A stretch of 64,000 nt of DNA from Sesamum alatum (Eukaryota; Streptophyta; Magnoliopsida; Lamiales; Pedaliaceae). Position numbers and translations under genes: made by a program. Under the pieces are notes generated by a model. It did no database searches. It was not told the origin of the DNA and saw only the letters and a list, made by a program, of their open reading frames with translations. Numbering within the stretch: position 1 is the first letter of the stretch; each line of letters opens with the position of its first letter. Shown piece after piece: positions 11,380 through 21,372 of the stretch. Location: positions 10,247,692 to 10,311,691 of the forward strand of contig JACGWO010000005.1 of NCBI GenBank assembly GCA_034509735.1. Reading direction: 5' to 3'.

Positions 11380-12385
11380 CAAATACACAAAAAGGGGAAA
11401 CATTTTACAAACATAAAACTTCTTCAAAACATTTTTCAATGTCAGTTTCTCTCCGGAAGACGAAAACATGTATGAAAGTTTTTTGTTTTTAATTTTTATT
11501 AATTTATATAATTATAATATGTAATTAGTCCATTTACTAAATATAATTTATATTGAGCAATTTACTATTTAATCAGAAAATTTTATTAGTTTGACTAGTT
11601 AAATTAGTGTTATATTAAATATCACATTTGATATAAGATTGCTATAATTGGGTAACTAAGTTACTAGATTTGCTAGATTTAATCACTATTGTAGTTAACG
11701 TATTCAATTTCATTGGATGTATTGACTAAATACTTAACTATATATATATATATATATATTGGTGTTTAATCATATTATATAATAGCGAGGAATTGATAGG
11801 AATTAATAGAAATATTATTGAAAAGTTATTTAAGAAAATATAAGATTTTTTATAATATTTTAAGTTAGAAATATTATTAACACCGGTAGTTATAATGGTA
11901 TGAGGGTTTTTATAAAATTTTCGTGTTGACAGACCATTTTGAAATTTGAGGTAAGTATAGCTAATTGGTTTATATATAGACAAAATGTGGCACTTCAGAG
12001 CATCCTTTCACTTGGAGACCAATGCTACAAAAGGAACATTCGGTGTAGAATAAAACAAATGCGTATCTTTGTTGGAGCTCAAAAATGGGAATAGCATCTT
12101 TGTCAGTTATATGCACACACCAACGCTGCAAATTTTGGGTTATTTGGGTTTGGAAAGAAGTACGGTGACACGTGTCCGTGTGACATTGGCTATCACCTAC
12201 TTCATCCTTTCTTCCAAGCAACCCTAATTTACAGCAGGTTGCCACTTTTTTGCCTCTGTTAATGTGATATTTACAGAGCAATAATGAGGGTCTTTTGATA
12301 TATTTTGTTGGGGCGTGGGAGAATAGGAAAAGCCCCATTGTCACCAGTTTCCTTTCAGATTCCTTTGTTTTTTAACTTTGCTGCC
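10252..12385. other. AT-rich spacer with microsatellites inside Harbinger
   Basis: No gene is supported. The spacer has (AT)n tracts near 10501-10521, 11247-11284, 11340-11362 and 11740-11760, and a (TG)n tract near 11363-11379. The last 200 bp before 12386 are less AT-rich and probably act as promoter and leader for SANT-like gene 3; 'gatatatttt' near 12296 is a weak TATA candidate. Confidence 0.45.
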
Positions 12386-13078
12386 ATGGCACCTCCCCCA
12401 CAACGCCGACCACAAAAACGCCATTTCTACTCGGGAAGGTGGACGAAATCTCATGATACTGCTTTCATCAATGCACTCTGTTGGAAGGCTGACAAAGGAT
12501 TCACACAACACGATCCTTTACGCCCCAACAAGATGGCTCTGGAATTCGCTAGTAAGGCGGTCACCCGAATGTGGAACTGGAAATTCAAGGACGAGACTTA
12601 TGCATGGCACCTAGAGCGTCTTAGGACTCGTTACCTGACTTTCAAGGCAATTCTTGAGAACCCATCCTTCGTTTGGGATGAACAGAGGAATGTCGTGCAC
12701 GGACCAGACGATGCCTGGAGGGCCTTACTCATGGTAATTCAGATCTCTTCCTTAAGATATTCACGATTTTGCATACATTCGTACGTTTACACCAATTTCT
12801 ATCTGAACCCATGTTTTCCTCTTCTGTTGATTAAGGAGCACCCATTCGCCGACGCTTACCTGAAGCGTGGTGAGCCCCAATGGCAAAACTTGCAGTTCAT
12901 CTTCGAGCAAGATGAAGAAGGCATCTGGGGAAATCCAGAGGACGTTCTCAGTGTCTCAAGCGGGGAGTCCGACGTCTACGAGAGTGATGACGACGGTTTT
13001 GAATTCCTTGGTCGTCGCCGACCAGGAGATGAAGACTACCCCATAGATCTTGTATCTACTGACAGTGACAGTAGCTGA
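12386..13078 (+). CDS. Myb/SANT-like DNA-binding protein 3, intact two-exon gene
   Basis: Exon 1 (12386-12733) starts at ATG in a good context (GCC ATG GCA) and gives 116 codons to ALLM before GTAATT. Exon 2 (12836-13078) begins EHPFADAYLK after TTAAG. The 102-bp intron is a multiple of three with no stop, so reading through it would also stay open; splicing is favoured because the paralogues have an intron at the same place. The 196-aa product has a basic N-terminus (PPQRRPQKRH), a SANT-like domain at about residues 18-116 (GRWTKSHDTAFINAL, LERLRTRYLTFKAIL, FVWDEQRN, DAWRALLM) and a very acidic Ser/Asp tail. It is more GC-rich than its surroundings. The likely role is DNA binding in or derived from Harbinger transposition. 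Confidence 0.78.
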   Translation: MAPPPQRRPQKRHFYSGRWTKSHDTAFINALCWKADKGFTQHDPLRPNKMALEFASKAVTRMWNWKFKDETYAWHLERLRTRYLTFKAILENPSFVWDEQRNVVHGPDDAWRALLMVIQISSLRYSRFCIHSYVYTNFYLNPCFPLLLIKEHPFADAYLKRGEPQWQNLQFIFEQDEEGIWGNPEDVLSVSSGESDVYESDDDGFEFLGRRRPGDEDYPIDLVSTDSDSS

Positions 13079-13961
13079 ATATGGTAAGGTTGGTGAAAGG
13101 TAAAATGTTCGGGTCGATTTAGTAAGTTAGGTTAAGTAGCAGGACAGAATCTTTCATTGATGAAGAATGGTGAAAGTTTGTTGGAATTTTGTGTTTTTGG
13201 TAAAAAAATGCTTGCAGTGTGTGTAGGTTTGCTTGATGTATGTGTGCAGAAGGTTGTAATGTGAAGTGTTTGAACGTTTTTTGCGTACCTTCGAATCCAA
13301 ACACGCATGTAGTCTGGTTGTTCGAACCATTTTTGTGAAGAAAGTGGTAAGGTTTGGGTTAGATTGTACGATGTTTTCCTGGACAGCTTGTTTTGTAATA
13401 TATTGACCCCAGCTTAGTATGATTTCATGGTTGTATTGTTTATGTTTGCGTTGGATTGGGTTATCTTATTTTCGCATCACACAACTGTGCTGCCAAGGAA
13501 GTAGGCATTCAATAAACAATGTTTGCAGACTTGTAATCTTCACATAAGTAGCAGTTTTCATTGATAATTATAATGTATACTCCACTCCTTCTACATTTAA
13601 TATGTTAAACTGCATCAAAAAAAAAAAAAAAAACTATGAGGACACAAAACAAATTGTATGCTGGCTTGATTCAGCCAACACTGCACAATTCCTGTTCCAA
13701 TTTGTGGTGTGATTGTGTACATTACTTTAGTTTGGGAATGAAAATAAGCAAAAGACAATTGCATTACGAAACATCGATACACCATACATTATGTACTACC
13801 AGTATCTGAAACAGATAACGCACCCAACAGATGAAATTAGTTCTTAGTTTGTAGGTTAAATTCCAATTACTTGTGCTCATTACAGTGCAGCATTTCCAAA
13901 TAAAGGTCAAATAAACACCCGAATAAAACATCTTTGTTGATCACCATGCATTTGACCATTC
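13079..13961. other. Spacer between converging gene sets
   Basis: This holds the 3' ends of SANT-like gene 3 (plus strand) and the broken SANT partner gene (minus strand). There is an A-run of about 17 near 13616. No further coding region is supported. Confidence 0.45.
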
Positions 13962-15035
13962 TCAGAACCTGCCATCAAGCATCAACTTAACCAAGCGGCC
14001 ACGTTTATGAGGCGGAAGTGAGAAGAATAGTTCCATATCCTTAGGATTGTTGTGTAGACGTTGGACAATAACGAGTTGCTCATTTTCGTCTAGGCCTTCA
14101 ATTTCGGAGATTGCATCATAGACCAACGAACGCGTAGAGGGATCTCCAAACTCGGTTTGTAGCACCTTTGTGAGTGTGTCGATTCTCTAGTTTGCATCTT
14201 GACAGAATGTAGAAACCATTTCTACCAATTTATCCTCTGCCGCAGCATCCAAACGCTTACGCTTCTTGCACTATCGTTAGTCCCCTTAGGTACACTGGAG
14301 GAGTTAGCTGTAGGGTCCATATTTATGTTAGAAGTGGGTGCTTGAATAGCGTCGTTTGTTTCGAAGCCAGTTTCTGGATTCCAATCTCCTGTTGGAACAT
14401 AATAATCTTGTGTCTCCTGCACTTCCTCCTCCCTAACAACATCACCAATATTGTAAGCATCCTCGCCAGCTTCACCGCCTGCTCTATCTTTTCCAAAAAT
14501 TTCACGCCATGCCGAAAAGTAAGGCCAAGACTTGAACCGCATGGACTTCGCACTCGGATCAACCTGGAAGTAATTAGTATTCAAAAATTAAATAAATCAA
14601 TTGGACTAAAATGTAAAATAATAAGAGTGTATAACCGACAAATCATCCTAACATTACCTTCACATATTCTTCCCATATGCTATTCTCATCTACGTGAATC
14701 ATGTTCCGGCTATCATCCCACCCGAAGCCGCTTCTACACATCATAGTGGACAAAGTCGAGAATTGTTTTTTCCATACGTGAATTTTCGAGTTGATATGTG
14801 GCTCAGCTCGGATGTCAGAGTTTGGAAAAGCACTAAGCATGTGTCCTTCCAATTGTACGAGATAACCATTGCGGAACCCATTTTCGCATTTCCATCCTCG
14901 GGTTAATAAAGAACGTAAACCATTCAGGAGCACTTCCTCCTCACGCGCGGTCCATGTCCTGCGCGTTCCACCTTTCTCCTTGGGTGCCCCACGTCTTCGA
15001 ACTCGACTGTTGCCTTCGTCGTCATTACGATTCAT
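13962..15035 (-). pseudogene. Canonical Harbinger Myb/SANT partner gene, broken
   Basis: Exon 1 (15035-14658, 126 codons) starts MNRNDDEG and contains RRTWTAREEEVLLNGL, then WKKQFSTL, then SGFGWDDSRNM and IWEEYVK before a GTAATG donor. Exon 2 (14563-13962) starts VDPSAKSMRFKSWPYF after CTTCCAG, the usual continuation in Harbinger partner proteins. Near 14267-14272 one base appears lost: the frame changes just before a basic KKRKR cluster that looks like a nuclear localisation signal. Further on TAG at 14189-14187 interrupts the frame. The C-terminal end (LPPHKRGRLVKLMLDGRF) is well preserved. Exon 2 is one base short of a multiple of three. It sits about 330 bp downstream of the transposase on the same strand, as in standard Harbinger elements. 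Decay looks recent. Confidence 0.82.
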
Positions 15036-15361
15036 CCTAACATGACAAGTGGGGTTTACTGATGTAAAGCTGTTCACCAAAGAAAACATAATAATTTAAT
15101 CGAACACACAATTGATTGCAACATAGAATTATTCAAGTGAAAACACTAGCCAATCAAGTAACAAAAATGTTCGAACCAACGCAACATCAATGTAAATTGA
15201 ATCCATGGTCTCCAATTATGCAGGCACACTTTTATATAAAAGAGGTAGCGCATTACAGATGTAAATAGCATCTGGATAGGAGGATATTTTTTCGTCTTTA
15301 CTGAAATTACACAAGTCTATGAATTGGAAAAATGGCATAATGTGGGAATACTTCTACTCGG

Positions 15362-16788
15362 TCAAACGGCACTACGATTCAACCACTCAGTGTACATGGA
15401 GGATGCCAATTCATCCCGCCAGTTTGTCCACGTTCCACTTGTATCTATAGTTGAAACAAACTCAGCCTGTGTGTCCGTAGGGGCTTCATTCGTTTCTGGT
15501 ATTTCTAGCTCAAAGGGGTCGTCAGGCATCTCCATGCGAAGGAAATTATGCAACAGACAACAAGCTAGGATAATTCGATTTTGGACCTTGATAGGGTAGT
15601 AAGAGGGACTCCTCAAAATACCCCAGCGAACTTTTAATAATCCAAAAGTCCGCTCAATTACATTTCTGGCCGATGAATGCTTCAGATTGAAGAACTCCTC
15701 CTTATTCTGTGGGCCGGTGGCACCGCGATCCCATTCTCTCAAGTGATACCTAACCCCTCTATAAGGAGTTAGGAAACCGTCTCCGTTGGTATACCCGTTG
15801 TCGCACAAGTAGTAATTGCCTAAAAACAATTCTCCCATAATTAATCGAAGCTAATTTTTATTCCGTTTCATGACTCTTAGGATGAGGAAAAAAAATTGAA
15901 TATGTTTAACAGTTTTTTACCTGTTGGTACTCTAAGTCCCTTTGGTCGATGAATGGCATCACGTAGTACTCTGCTATCAGCAGCAGTCCCCTCCCAACCA
16001 GTGAGTACATAAATAAATTGCATGTTGGGGTTACAAACACCTAATACGTTTACAGCAACATTACCTTTCCGTGTTCGATATCGTCCTTTATCCGCATCTG
16101 GAACCCTAACATCAATGTACGTTCCATCTAGTGCACCCAAGCAACCCTATTATGATGCATATTTGTCACCAAGTATAAATAACATATAAGAAGGCGAAGA
16201 CCTTTGCGCTGTTTAATGCAGAAAAAATTACGGGAAAACATTTGTTACCTTAAACCATTTCCATCGAGAGTCATTACAGTCAGCAGCAATTGGTACAGGT
16301 TTCGACAGCAACATACGGTTCATTTTTAGAACGCCGTTGAAGACACGATGAAAACATTGACTTATTGTTCTCCCAGACCGAATGAAATCATGTTTCACAA
16401 CCCAATTCTTTTTGTGATGGGCTAATATGCTTAGGAAAATGGCGACTTGTTCACTAACAGATACACTTTGATTGTCCGACAGCCCGGAATTTTGCTGTAA
16501 CAAATAACATAGTCGTCCAAGCGCATTTCGACTTAGCCTTAAATTCCTGAGACACGCCTCGTCACTGTCTATAACTAACCTGCGTAGATGATTAACTTGA
16601 TCTGGAATTCTAATATTAATACGGTATCGACTTGGTCTTAGCCGTCTACGACTACGACGCTTTCTTTTCAAATGACGAAATACAACGACAAACAGCGTTA
16701 GGGCTACGACTATTTCGGTTATTATTTGTTGGACGGCAATCAGAGCAAGTATCCGTCTTGGCGAAACCATCCTACGGACATACAACAT
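15362..16788 (-). CDS. PIF/Harbinger DDE transposase, intact three-exon gene
   Basis: Exons are 16788-16249, 16146-15921 and 15819-15362, all with GT-AG junctions, and join in frame to 407 aa, the usual length for ALP1-like/Harbinger transposases. The N-terminus is basic ([17 protein letters not shown]). A helix-turn-helix-like region follows ([18 protein letters not shown]). The DDE_Tnp_4 nuclease fold has Asp187 (GALDGTYID), Asp237 (GTAADSRVL) and Glu311 ([17 protein letters not shown]), with the conserved [13 protein letters not shown] and LLHNFLR motifs. It cuts and joins DNA at the element ends and needs a Myb/SANT-like partner in studied systems. No stop or frameshift is seen, unlike the partner gene beside it. 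ATG 16788 is chosen as the first in frame; Met at 16770 is an alternative. A domesticated host gene is possible but its place between TIRs argues against it. Confidence 0.87.
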
Positions 16789-17898
16789 ACAATCAAGTAT
16801 GGGCGGACATATTAGCAGCTATGCAATGTAGCAATATGAAGGAAATATTTAATAAGCATAGCTAGTTCGCTAGATCAGTAAATCATAATACCACTAAGCA
16901 ATCATTTACGACCATGACCAAATATAACATGTTGTCCGCACAAACGGATGTCAATGCCATCTCATTACGGCGGTTGAACAAATTAACAGAAATTTCATAC
17001 AAGTAGACACGCTTGCTCTGAAAAAAGAGAAATGTCGTTTTGTAAAGGGCAACTATTTGTTTAAATTAAATAAGTCAACTGAGAAGTGTCGTAACATTTA
17101 TCATTCTGTACCGATTAATGAACTGAAGTAACCTAATAACTGATTAAATGTATACATTATTTAATGGGTAGCAGGACCGAGGTATGCGTAAAGATATTAA
17201 AGGCACTTGGCACAACCAAATATTGCCCTTCATTAAGCAAACATATTAGGTAAGGAAAGCAATCTAACACAATCGTGAGTGCGAAAGATGGATTACGGAC
17301 CACAATGTACCATTGCAACCAAATGCACATATGTATTCCGCCATTTAACGGAGTTGTACCAAACTTATTATTCACACATTGAAACAAAGATAAAATCGAA
17401 GGAAAGGGGGGAACGAACCTTACAGACGACCCCAATGTCCGCAGCGAACTAGATGGAAAAATCGATCGGAAAAGCTTTTAGTCTGCCACTACGAAACACT
17501 TGTAAATCCTATCAAAGAAAGTGAAGAGAAACAAGTTAAACTACTCGCAATGGGGGGGGGGGGGGAGAATAATGCTAACATATCTTCAGCAGAAGAAGAG
17601 AAGGAAATCGCTTACCTATTCGCAGGTCTGTGTTGTTGAGGTGAATGAGGAAGAAGGCATGGTGAAGTAGTCAAAGTTGTGTCAGGTGAAATAAGTGCAC
17701 CTGTGAACATGGAAGTAATAAACGATGTGGTTGAGGGCAAATGCGACTATTGCCAGCAAAAAGCAAGGGCAAAAAGGAGACCAAAAAACAGTCCGGAAAA
17801 AGAAGCTTGTAATCAGGAGCAATTGAGTGCCGACTCTAATCCTGAAATTCTGGTGACTTATCAAGGGCTATTGATCATAATCTCGGGCTCAGCAATGT
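16789..17898 (-). other. Upstream region of the transposase gene
   Basis: This probably holds promoter and leader of the transposase. There is a G-run of about 14 near 17552-17565. Small open frames on both strands (for example 17679-17903) show no family match and are judged to be chance. Confidence 0.4.
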
Positions 17899-17911
17899 GC
17901 TAGTAAACACA

Positions 17912-17959
17912 TTACTAGTTGTGATTAACAAGGATATCCTTGTTAATCACAACTAGTAA
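17912..17959. repeat. Perfect 48-bp palindrome at the right Harbinger end
   Basis: The sequence reads the same on both strands from 17912 to 17959, centred on GATATC between 17935 and 17936. Its right arm is the inner part of the right terminal repeat (TTACTAGTTGTGATTAAC in reverse complement). The left end of the element has no such fold, so this looks like an inverted duplication of the right TIR. Confidence 0.9.
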
Positions 17960-17967
17960 ACAAGCCC
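17954..17967 (-). repeat. Right terminal inverted repeat of Harbinger
   Basis: In reverse complement this is GGGCTTGTTTACTA, differing from the left end by one base. It abuts the TAA target duplication at 17968-17970. TAGTAAAC recurs at 17901-17908, mirroring the subterminal repeat on the left. Confidence 0.8.
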
Positions 17968-18297
17968 TAAAAGTTCATACTACATCAAGACTACTCTATG
18001 ACATTTGTAAAGTAAGTCTCTGACCGTGATTTGTTGTGATGATATATATTATTTTTTCAATTGTGCATTAACCTTCACTAATAAAAAAAAGATTGATTAT
18101 TTCATATGCTATAAATAACTATGACTTAAAAATAATATTAAATTAATAATATTTATGACGGTCACGAAAATTGTTGTAAAAATTTATTTTTTGAGCATGG
18201 TTAATCGATAGTTCCCTTGGTTTTAACAATAACCAAACTATTTGCCACAATCCTTAATTAGATGTAATAAATGTTGGACCTCGCTTGCAAAAGTAAC

Positions 18298-19209
18298 GGG
18301 TAAAATACTTTTTTGGTCCCGTAAGATTAGGGCATTATTTGTTTTGGTACCACAACTTGGGAAATTTAAATAAAAAATGCAAAAAAAAAAAATAACAAAA
18401 TGGGGTATTTTTACCCCATTTAATATAATAGGCGAAGCCGGGGTCCGTGCCTGCTGAAACCGGGGTCAATGACCCCGATTTCACCAAACCCCCCCCCCCC
18501 CCCCTCTTCATTGAATGAAGAAGAGAGAGAGAGTGGGGACATGCATTGAATGAAGAAAAAAGAGAAATGAATGAAGGAGAGAGAGAGTGCTGGGGAGTGG
18601 GGAAAATTAGGGGAGGGCGGGGGGGGGGGGGGGGGTGAAACCGGGGTCATTGACCCCGGTTTCAGCAGGCACGGAAGCCAGGGTCGTTGACCCCGGCTTC
18701 TGCTTTTGTTAAAAACGAGGCTGAAAGTAGGCACGGAAGCCGGGGTCGTTGACCCCGGCTTCTGCTTTTGTTAAAAAACGAGGCTGAAGCCGGGGTCAAC
18801 GACCCCGGCTTCGCCTATTATATTAAATGGGGTAAAAATACCTCATTTTGTTAATTTTTTTTTTTGCATTTTTTATTTAAATTTTCCCCACAACTTAAGT
18901 AGGTGGCTGTTTTAGTCCCATAAAACACATTTTTTAGCTTTTTGGTCCCAACAAATCATGTGCATCTTAGGTAGAGGTTATTTTACTCCCATAAAATGCG
19001 TTTTTCAGTTTTTTTGGTCCCAAATATAGGTGGTTGTTTTTGTCCCATAAAACACGTTTTTTTCAGTTTTTTTGGTCCCAAAATATGATGTGTTGGGACC
19101 AAAAAAATTGAAAAACAAGTTTTATAGGACTAAAACAGCCACCTATCTAAGTTGTAATACCAAAACAAATAATGCCCTACTCTTACGGGACCAAAAAAGC
19201 ATTTTGCCC
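18298..19209. mobile_element. MULE-like MITE with GC-rich foldback core
   Basis: The left end GGGTAAAATACTTTTTTGG and reverse-complemented right end GGGCAAAATGCTTTTTTGG both continue into 'TCCCGTAAGA-TAGGGCATT'. Flanking 9-mers AAAAGTAAC and AAAAACAAC (7 of 9) look like a decayed MULE target duplication. Inside lies a second fold: 'ggcgaagccggggtc' at 18431 and its complement at 18792-18822. Several tandem or inverted copies of a 'gaccccggtttcagcaggca' unit and C18/G19 homopolymer runs are also present. No transposase is encoded. The element is inserted in the CACTA element. Confidence 0.72.
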
Positions 19210-19309
19210 AAAAACAACAATTAATAGTCGTTGCACGTGATTTGTCCACCACGACTTTTTACCTTTAAGAATGGTAATTAACCATAGTGAAAAGACATTT
19301 CTTCTAGTG

Positions 19310-20640
19310 CCGAACCATTTCAACACTTTTTTGGGCCAATTTTGAATTTTTACATATACTTATTTGATAACCAATTTGATTTTATCGTTCTCACATTAGA
19401 TGGCATGTTACATATGTGATTAGGGCAATTCATATTGAAGAATCCCCACCAAACTCTCTGTAGATCTGCAGCGTCGACCTGTTAGTAGCAGGTAAACAAA
19501 CTCCCTAAATTTTGGGTTGATTGGGCAAGACTCATTCAACTGATTATATCTTCGTCCAAAATAGTCCAAATCTGAATCCACTTTTTTATATTAGTTAGCT
19601 AACTCAAGCATCTTTCAAATGGTGTATCATTTGCTACAACTATCCTCCAAATTCTACTCCAAGGGGTCTATAAATAGAGGCCATAATGTAGACGTAACGA
19701 TACTTGTTTTCATTTACACTCCCACACTTTCGCTCTCGCTCAACAGCAAGGCTATGAGCTTCCTTCTCATTGTTTGCACTCTACATGCTCAGTTTTACAC
19801 ATTTTGACATTGTATCGCTCCGCTTTAATTATTACACTATATCTTACGTTATTTTAAATTTTTCCTATTATTTATTCAGTAATTCAAATACTGACTTAAA
19901 CATCAGAGTGTTAATTCCTATTTTGTAGGTTAGTCCTATTAAATTATGTGACCAAAAAATTCAATTGGATTGATTGTTTTATAATCTATTTATCAATTTC
20001 TTTCCGATGCAATATTGAATAAAGATGAATGAAGTTCATATTTGGCCGAGTTGCTTTATAGTTGTTATAAGTTCATGTCACAAACAAAGCCCTATGGCAA
20101 CTAACAACCAATGAAGTTAGGTTGCGTATTTGATGGCAACCATAAAACCAACTTTTGAAGGTTGGTCTGAAATGTTTCAAGTCGAGAACCGCGAGAAAGA
20201 GCATCAATAGTCCAATTGAGACATGCACTAATGAAAGTATCTATATGATGGGTGCCATGTATCATTGAAGACAGACATGTGATATCTATACATTATGAGT
20301 TGGTGGTTGACAAAGAGTTGTCAAGTCGACTGAACTGACTCATGGCGACTTATCATATTAGTATGACTTTAATTCCTCAATGCTGATATACGCGAATTAG
20401 TCATTAAACTTGAGGATCCACAGTAGCCTCCTGGCGTAGGATGGTTGTATCTTGGTCTTGGCAAAAGGTGATTGTATTTCTACGTGGTCAGTATAAAGCC
20501 TTTTCCATTGCATTCGAACCACTTAGAGTGCCTAGAAAGTTCCAAAAAGGACATGTCGTCCATCATGAGATGATAGCGATCTCCTGTGTTCTCTGAGTCG
20601 TGTCTAGCTCTGTAAGTCTGTGCCACAGCTGTCGATCAAA
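19310..20640 (+). other. Degenerate LTR-like DNA
   Basis: A good TATA box at 19669 is followed by a TC-rich leader and then 'gacttaaacatcagagtg' and 'ttttgtaggt' (about 19892-19930). These words resemble the R/U5 part of plant Gypsy LTRs. No reliable ends, target duplications or protein frames were found, so it is called a remnant. The 62-codon frame at 19619-19807 overlaps the TATA box and is not taken as a gene. Confidence 0.4.
19669..19677 (+). promoter_or_regulatory. TATA box of LTR-like remnant
   Basis: TATAAATAG in a plant-style context (gggtc-TATAAATAG-aggcc), followed about 30-60 bp later by a CT-rich leader. Confidence 0.45.
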
Positions 20641-21369
20641 TAGATGGTCCAGGATGAGAATCAATATATAATTTAATGCCCTAAACTAAGGCCGGAGATG
20701 GTTGGTGGAAGGACCATAGTCGTATGCACTCAAGAACCAACAAGTTCATGCTGCATATCTTCACATGTTTTCTAGTGCCCTGAACAATTGCTAGATGGCC
20801 ACTTATGGCAACTAGTACTCCTGGATTAAACGTTAATCAAGAGTGATTAATTAAATCATATTTAATTAATCTAATACAAAATTTTTGCCAATTAAATTGT
20901 GTACTAACACAAGCCCAAATCTAATTAAAGGTAGACCTGTAGAGTCACATACAAATCCCTACGGATGTAGTAGAATTAATTATGAATTAAATCTAGAAAA
21001 AATAAATTAATTCTAGAGAGTTAAATGTGATCATTTATTGGAGAGCCCATTTGACGGGAGCCCAAGTTTTAACTAATGGGATTAATGAATGTTGGGTCTT
21101 GTCTAATTAAATGAATATAATTTATTTAATTAGATTGGACTTGATAATTAATATGATTAATTAATTGAATTGGGCTTGATTTATTTAATATGATTAAAGA
21201 AATACGAATTGGACCTTTTAAAATTAATATGATTAATTAAAAGGCCTAGTTATGATTGTTGGGCTTGATTTAATTTATTGATTAAATTAAATGCCAAGCC
21301 CAATGGAAACTTGACCAAGCCCTAGCCCACTTTGGACTTGGCCTAGAGTCTGTTAATTCCTAGTAGGAT
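20641..21369. repeat. LTR-like repeat related to 29188-30301
   Basis: It shares ordered words with the later LTR-like stretch: 'ttgctagatggccac', then 'agagtcaca', then 'ttaattatgaattaaat'. Then comes a family of inverted 'taattaatatgattaatt' words. Both are probably LTRs of one Copia-like family. The repeat seems to continue on the far side of the Tourist MITE, but its ends were not found. Confidence 0.45.
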
Positions 21370-21372
21370 TAA

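Larger units (their letters stand above)
4978..17970. mobile_element. PIF/Harbinger element of about 13 kb, with TAA target duplication
   Basis: TAA at 4978-4980 and 17968-17970 flanks ends reading GGGCATGTTTACTA (left) and, in reverse complement, GGGCTTGTTTACTA (right): 13 of 14 match. A second word, TGTGTTTACT-GC, recurs near both ends (5071-5083; 17899-17911 reversed). TWA duplication and GGG-TGTTT ends are typical of PIF/Harbinger. Plus-strand genes fill the left half (GRF/membrane gene, three SANT-like genes). The right half is on the minus strand (broken SANT partner gene, intact DDE transposase), so the two gene sets converge. Usual Harbinger elements carry two genes and span a few kb, so the size and extra genes are unusual. 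Part of the length could be older nested insertions that I cannot resolve. Confidence 0.82.
4295..19309. mobile_element. Decayed CACTA (En/Spm) element, host of two later insertions
   Basis: The left end is CACTATAAGAAATATGACA. The right end in reverse complement is CACTAGAAGAAATGTC. Both are followed by subterminal repeats based on 'ccacggctaa', 'accatggc' and 'taattacc'. The CACTA-specific DNA that remains is only about 1.1 kb (4295-4977, 17968-18297, 19210-19309), with no transposase gene, so it is non-autonomous. A 13-kb Harbinger element and a 0.9-kb MITE sit inside it. A clean 3-bp target duplication is not seen (AAC left, CCG right, although GAAC occurs close to both ends). Confidence 0.7.

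Noticed and set aside
12305..12385. Upstream Met (12305) as the start of SANT-like gene 3
   Set aside because: It lies in T-rich leader sequence; the Met at 12386 has a better context and begins the basic N-terminus typical of the family.
14342..14746. 134-codon plus-strand frame
   Set aside because: It is the reverse of the broken SANT partner gene, which has strong homology on the minus strand.
17679..17903. 74-codon Lys-rich plus-strand frame near the right Harbinger end
   Set aside because: No recognisable domain, and it lies in the expected upstream region of the transposase.
4292..19312. Clean 3-bp target duplication for the outer CACTA
   Set aside because: AAC on the left and CCG on the right do not match; GAAC near both ends is not at the exact boundary.
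19619..19807. Small secreted peptide (MSFLLIVCTLHA...)
   Set aside because: The frame contains the TATA box and sits in LTR-like DNA; the hydrophobic stretch is likely chance.
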